Positions 60,219-64,000 of a DNA stretch of 64,000 nt are shown in pieces. The stretch is from assembly GCA_963837365.1 (NCBI GenBank), contig CAWIMW010000008.1, positions 190,237-254,236 of the forward strand. Direction: 5' to 3'. The first letter of the stretch is position 1; every line of letters begins with the position of its first letter. The DNA comes from CAWBXL01 sp963837365 (lineage in GTDB: Bacteria; Acidobacteriota; Terriglobia; Terriglobales; Acidobacteriaceae). Under the pieces are notes generated by a model that was given only the letters and a program-made list of their open reading frames with translations, had not been told where the DNA came from and searched no databases. Both the position numbers and the translations under genes were made by a program.

Positions 60219-60384
60219 GGCCCCCACCATGGCCCGACCGCGATGTCCGGTGCCTTTCCATCGTGCGTGGCGATTGAGCCACGTCCGACCTGCTGCTTAT
60301 GGTCGCCGGTAGGTCGAATCGATCCCACCTGCGCCACGGCGTCCTTCGCTTCGTTGCAGCTGGTGAACCGGAGGAACGTCAACG

Positions 60385-62580
60385 TTGGGTGTGTCGAGCG
60401 GTGAGCGATCGTCGAGCTTCACGGTGACCGGCGTGGATGAGCCACGGCGCGACCTGCGCCGCAACCTCACCCGGATGTTGTCGCCCAAGACGGTCGCCGT
60501 CGTTGGCGCGAACGATCAGTCGCCGATGTCGAACAACGTCATCCTGCCGATGCTGGAAGCGGGCCATGACGTCGTCCTGGTCAACCCCCGACGCGACGAG
60601 GCCTACGGGCGCCCGGTCGTGGTCGACCTCGCCTCGGCGGGGCGGCCGATCGACGCCGTGCTGTCGATCGTCAACGCCGAGGCCTCCCTCACCGTCGTGG
60701 AGGAGGCTGCCGCGCTGGGATGCGGCGGCGTGGTCGTGGTCGCATCCGGTTTCGCGGAGACGGGCCCGGATGGTGTCGAGGCCCAGGAGCGGCTGGTGGC
60801 CATCGCCGACCGGACGTCCCTCGCCGTCGTCGGTCCGAACTGCGCCGGGTTCCGCAACGTCGCCCTCGGCGTGAGCCTCTTCACCGGTGGGCGGCTCGAC
60901 TTGCCGGTTGCCGGCGCCGCGACGGTTGGCGGCGTGAGCATCGTCTCCCAGAGCGGGTTCCTCGCCCGGGCCACGGCTGCGGCCGCCCGGGAACGAGCGC
61001 TCGGCGTGTCGATCGTGGTCTCGTCCGGCAACGAGGCCGTCTGCGACCTGGCCGACTTCGTCGCCGTCGCGGCGGCCGATCCGTTCACCTCGGTCATCTG
61101 CGTCGTCGTCGAGACCCTCCGGCGTCCTGCGGACTTCTTCGCCAGCGTCGGCGTCGCCCGCGACGCCGGCAAGCCCGTCATCGCGCTCAAGCTCGGCCGG
61201 TCGGCGCGGGCACGCACGATCATGCAGTCGCACACGGGTGCGATCGCCGACGAAGGTTGGGTCTACGACCTCGCGTTTCGCGAGCACGGGGTCATCGACG
61301 CGACCGACGTCGACGATCTGCTCGACCGCGCGCAGCTGTTCGCCCAGCTCCCGCGGGAGAGGCATCGGCCGATCCGCAGCATCGGCGTGATCGCGGCGTC
61401 GGGTGGCGTCGCCGCCTTGGCGGCCGACATCGCCGATGCGAGCGGCGCCCCGGTTCCACCACTCGACGAGATCGCCGAGTGGGTTCGTGAGCGCGTCCCG
61501 GGTGACACCGTGAACCCACTCGACCTCACCGGCTTCGTGTTCTCGCGCGCCGACCTGATGCAGGAGGTGTTCGTCAAGTACGCGAGCGTCGTCGACCTGC
61601 TGGTGCTCGGATGGTGGGCTGGCGACGGCGACGCCGATTGGAGCAGCAGGATGCTCGAACCGCTCGCGCTCGCCGCCGCTGACGTCGACACACCTGTGGT
61701 CGTCAGCCCAGTGGAGGCGACATCGATCGGCGCATGGGTCACCTCGTGGCGCGACCGCGGCGTGTTGTTCGGACGCGGCATCGAATCGGTCTTCCACGCC
61801 GCCGACGCCCTCGACCGGTTCGTCGCCGGACCGCTCGCCACGCTCGCCTCGGCAGGCGACGACGAGGGCGACGAGCCCGCGCCCGGCGCGGCGCCGGAGC
61901 TGATCGCCACTGCCGCCGGCCCGATGGTGCCCTTCGCCGAAGCGATGGCGCTGCTCACGAGCGCCGGTATTCCCGTCGCGCCCTGGGAGGCGGTCGCCCC
62001 GGACGCTCCGGCCGCCGACGTGGCGCGGGTGGCGTCGCGCGTCGGCTCCCGACTCGTCGTCAAGCTGGCGAACGTCCCGCATCGCACCGAGCTCGACGCC
62101 GTCCGGGTCGACGTCGCCGTCGAGGAGGTCGAGCACGCAATCGCCGAGCTGCGCGCCATCGCCGGTGCTCACCAGGTCGATGCCACCGTCGCGATCCAGG
62201 CGATGGTCAGCGGCCACGCCGAGGCGTTCGCCGGCGTGCACTGCGGGACCGGGCTGGGCGACGTGCTCCTGTTCGGCCGCGGTGGTGTGCTCGTCGAGCT
62301 GACCGACGGCGTCGCCGGTCGCTTCCTGCCGGTCGACGCGCAACGCGCCACCGAGTTGGCACGCGAAGTCGCCGGACCCGAGGTCATCGCCGGCATTCGC
62401 GGGCAGCGACCATGGCCGCTCGCGTCGGCGGCCGACGTGATCTGCGGTCTCGACCGCCTCTGGCGAACGCACCGGCACTGGATGAGCTCGCTGGACGTGA
62501 ACCCGTTGATCGTCACCGAGGACGGGCTCGTCGCCGTCGACGCGCTGTTCCTGGGGGATCGCCCGAAGGACGTGATCTGA
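60385..62580 (+). CDS. ADP-forming acyl-CoA synthetase (CoA-binding plus ATP-grasp)
   Basis: The 731-residue protein joins an N-terminal CoA-binding fold (LSPKTVAVVGANDQSPMSNN), succinyl-CoA ligase-like flavodoxin domains (VSIVSQSGFLARATAAAARE, ALKLGRSARARTIMQSHTGA with the phospho-His candidate) and a C-terminal ATP-grasp domain (VVKLANVPHRTELDAVRVDV, LDVNPLIVTEDGLVAVDA). It activates an organic acid to its CoA ester. The start at TTG 60385 follows GGAGG by ten bases; GTG 60391 is an alternative. Its stop overlaps the next ATG. Confidence 0.88.
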   Translation: MGVSSGERSSSFTVTGVDEPRRDLRRNLTRMLSPKTVAVVGANDQSPMSNNVILPMLEAGHDVVLVNPRRDEAYGRPVVVDLASAGRPIDAVLSIVNAEASLTVVEEAAALGCGGVVVVASGFAETGPDGVEAQERLVAIADRTSLAVVGPNCAGFRNVALGVSLFTGGRLDLPVAGAATVGGVSIVSQSGFLARATAAAARERALGVSIVVSSGNEAVCDLADFVAVAAADPFTSVICVVVETLRRPADFFASVGVARDAGKPVIALKLGRSARARTIMQSHTGAIADEGWVYDLAFREHGVIDATDVDDLLDRAQLFAQLPRERHRPIRSIGVIAASGGVAALAADIADASGAPVPPLDEIAEWVRERVPGDTVNPLDLTGFVFSRADLMQEVFVKYASVVDLLVLGWWAGDGDADWSSRMLEPLALAAADVDTPVVVSPVEATSIGAWVTSWRDRGVLFGRGIESVFHAADALDRFVAGPLATLASAGDDEGDEPAPGAAPELIATAAGPMVPFAEAMALLTSAGIPVAPWEAVAPDAPAADVARVASRVGSRLVVKLANVPHRTELDAVRVDVAVEEVEHAIAELRAIAGAHQVDATVAIQAMVSGHAEAFAGVHCGTGLGDVLLFGRGGVLVELTDGVAGRFLPVDAQRATELAREVAGPEVIAGIRGQRPWPLASAADVICGLDRLWRTHRHWMSSLDVNPLIVTEDGLVAVDALFLGDRPKDVI

Positions 62581-64000
62581 TGACGGATGACCTGGCTGCC
62601 GACGTCGTCGTGGTCGGCGGCGGCAACGCCGCCATGTGTGCCGCGCTGGCCGCCCGCGAGCGCGGTGCCGAGGTGCTCGTGCTGGAGCGGGCGCCCGAAC
62701 AGGAGCGGGGCGGGGACACCGCGTTCACGGCCGGCGCCATGCGGGTCGTCTACGACTCGGTCGATCACCTGCGAGAGCTCGTGCGCGACCTGAGCGACGC
62801 CGAGCTCGCCACCACGGACTTCGGCGTCTACCCGGCGTCGGCGTTCTACGACGACATGGCGCGCGTCACCCAGTACCGGGCGGACCCGGACCTCGTCGAA
62901 GCGCTGGTGGAACGCAGCCATGCCACCCTCCGATGGATGGCTGATCTCGGCATCCGGTTCGTCCCCGCCTACGGGCGGCAGGCGTTCAAGGTGGGCGACA
63001 TGTTGCGCTTCTGGGGTGGGCTCACGATCGACGCCTCGGGCGGCGGGCCGGGGCTCGTCGAGGCGGAGCACACCCTGGCGGCCAAGGCGGGCATCCAGAT
63101 CCGCTACGGCGCGCCGGCGCGGCATCTGCTCGCCGACGGTGACGGCGTCCGCGGTGTGACGGCAATGATCGACGGGCGGATGGTCGACGTGCCGGCCACC
63201 GCTGTCGTGCTCGCGTGCGGCGGGTTCCAGGCGAACGTCGAGTGGCGCACGCGGTACCTCGGACCTGGTTGGGACCTGGCCCGGGTGCGGGGCACGCGGT
63301 TCAACACCGGCGAGGGGCACCGCATGGCCTTCGAGATGGGAGCGTCGCCGGCCGGCCACTGGTCCGGCTGCCACGCCGTGGGCTGGGATCGCAACGCCCC
63401 CGAGTTCGGCGACCTCGCGGTCGGGGACGGCTTCCAGAAGCACAGCTATCCGCTCGGGATCATGGTCAATGCCGAGGGCCGCCGTTTCGTCGACGAGGGC
63501 GAGGACTTCCGCAACTACACCTACGCCAAGTACGGCAGCCGGATCCTGGCCCAGCCGGCACAGTTCGCGTGGCAGGTCTTCGACAGCAAGGTGGTGGATC
63601 TCCTGCGGGACGAGTACCGGATCCGGCAGGTGACCAAGGTGCAGGCGGACACCCTCGAGGAGCTCGCCGTCAAGCTGGAGGGCGTCGACCCCGAGGCGTT
63701 CCTCGCCCACGTCGCGGAGTACAACGCGGCGGTGATGACCGAGGTGCCGTTCGACCCGTCCGTGAAAGACGGGAGGGGGACCCGCGGACTGGCGGTGCGG
63801 AAGTCGAACTGGGCCAACCGCCTCGACGAACCGCCGTACGTGGCCTTCCAGGTGACCTGCGGCATCACGTTCACCTTCGGCGGCCTGCGGATCACGCCCG
63901 ACAAGGCGGAAGTGGTGTCGAACGAGGGCCGACCGATCCGCGGGCTGTACGCAGCGGGGGAGATCATCGGTGGGTTGTTCTTCCACAACTATCCCGGCGG
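62580..64000 (+). CDS. FAD-dependent dehydrogenase, fumarate reductase/tricarballylate dehydrogenase-like (partial)
   Basis: ATG 62580 overlaps the preceding TGA. The frame runs off the right edge after about 473 residues. It has an FAD-binding start (ADVVVVGGGNAAMCAALAAR, VLVLERAPEQERGGDTAFTA), a central SDH-flavoprotein domain (GIMVNAEGRRFVDEGED) and the end-domain ITFTFGGLRITPDKAEVVSN, GLYAAGEIIGGLFFHNYPGG. The closest pattern I recall is TcuA tricarballylate dehydrogenase. Coupling to the acyl-CoA synthetase suggests one degradative operon. Confidence 0.85.
   Translation, partial: MTDDLAADVVVVGGGNAAMCAALAARERGAEVLVLERAPEQERGGDTAFTAGAMRVVYDSVDHLRELVRDLSDAELATTDFGVYPASAFYDDMARVTQYRADPDLVEALVERSHATLRWMADLGIRFVPAYGRQAFKVGDMLRFWGGLTIDASGGGPGLVEAEHTLAAKAGIQIRYGAPARHLLADGDGVRGVTAMIDGRMVDVPATAVVLACGGFQANVEWRTRYLGPGWDLARVRGTRFNTGEGHRMAFEMGASPAGHWSGCHAVGWDRNAPEFGDLAVGDGFQKHSYPLGIMVNAEGRRFVDEGEDFRNYTYAKYGSRILAQPAQFAWQVFDSKVVDLLRDEYRIRQVTKVQADTLEELAVKLEGVDPEAFLAHVAEYNAAVMTEVPFDPSVKDGRGTRGLAVRKSNWANRLDEPPYVAFQVTCGITFTFGGLRITPDKAEVVSNEGRPIRGLYAAGEIIGGLFFHNYPG

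Noticed and set aside
60379..62478. A 699-codon open frame on the minus strand across the acyl-CoA synthetase
   Set aside because: Very GC-rich DNA leaves antisense frames open; the product is Arg/Asp/Gly-rich without domains, while the plus strand has clear enzyme motifs.
62169..63986. A 605-codon minus-strand frame across the FAD dehydrogenase
   Set aside because: Antisense of a real flavoprotein gene; repetitive composition typical of shadow frames.
1..64000. CRISPR array, rRNA operon or prophage
   Set aside because: No regularly spaced repeats with unique spacers, no 16S/23S sequence and no phage structural or integrase genes were seen; the tRNA array lacks phage neighbours.

Overview
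Most of the window (about 1 to 58.5 kb, moderate GC) reads as an Acidobacteriota (Terriglobia-type) chromosome. Signs are an ADOP-type FtsX/MacB permease (family named after Acidobacteria), many small secreted proteins of a kind I associate with this phylum, a GTG-started sigma-region-2-only protein and a split KdpD. From about 58.62 kb to the end the GC content rises sharply and the genes look actinobacterial (aldehyde dehydrogenase, ADP-forming acyl-CoA synthetase, FAD dehydrogenase). The switch falls inside a truncated metallo-hydrolase gene, so the right 5.4 kb is either a chimeric join or a recent acquisition.

Layout: 0-5.9 kb holds a 3-hydroxyacyl-CoA dehydrogenase tail, a TPR/Fis-type regulator and divergent glyoxylate-shunt genes aceB/aceA. 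6-14.2 kb is a complete Kdp potassium system with two extra small membrane proteins, KdpE, and KdpD split into two divergently encoded proteins; tandem 11-bp repeats in both control regions look like KdpE sites. 14.3-21.2 kb is a secreted-protein and sigma/anti-sigma region. 21.7-27.3 kb is the SOS mutagenesis cassette imuA-imuB-dnaE2 (imuB frameshifted) beside an SRAP remnant. 27.5-45.9 kb is a stress and fermentative-energy island: S2P-CBS protease, OmpA/Pal lipoprotein, Hsp20, phosphoketolase, MtfA-like peptidase, acetate kinase, USP, H+-ATPase and a KdpDE-like two-component system. A 16-bp motif recurs exactly four times upstream of minus-strand genes here. This island and the next 4 kb also carry gene remnants (pgm, USP, SYLF, ClC, MscS, cupin).

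49.1-58 kb is the most unusual part. A disrupted hipB with intact hipA precedes a one-direction array of 23 tRNA genes plus one tRNA-like element, in two blocks separated by a permease gene. Each block is preceded by a short leader ORF and an intrinsic terminator whose 5' arm can pair with an upstream leader segment. The leader peptides are rich in the amino acids whose tRNAs follow (Met/Ile/Arg/Val/Asn/Lys for block 1; Thr/Phe/Gly/Trp/Cys/His/Asp/Gln for block 2). I infer two ribosome-mediated attenuators that would raise tRNA synthesis when the matching charged tRNAs run low. This is the best candidate for an undescribed system.

Several genes carry single-base lesions (imuB twice, hipB, the Myb-like gene, the second histidine kinase start, a sigma gene TGA). 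Real decay cannot be told from consensus errors by reading alone.
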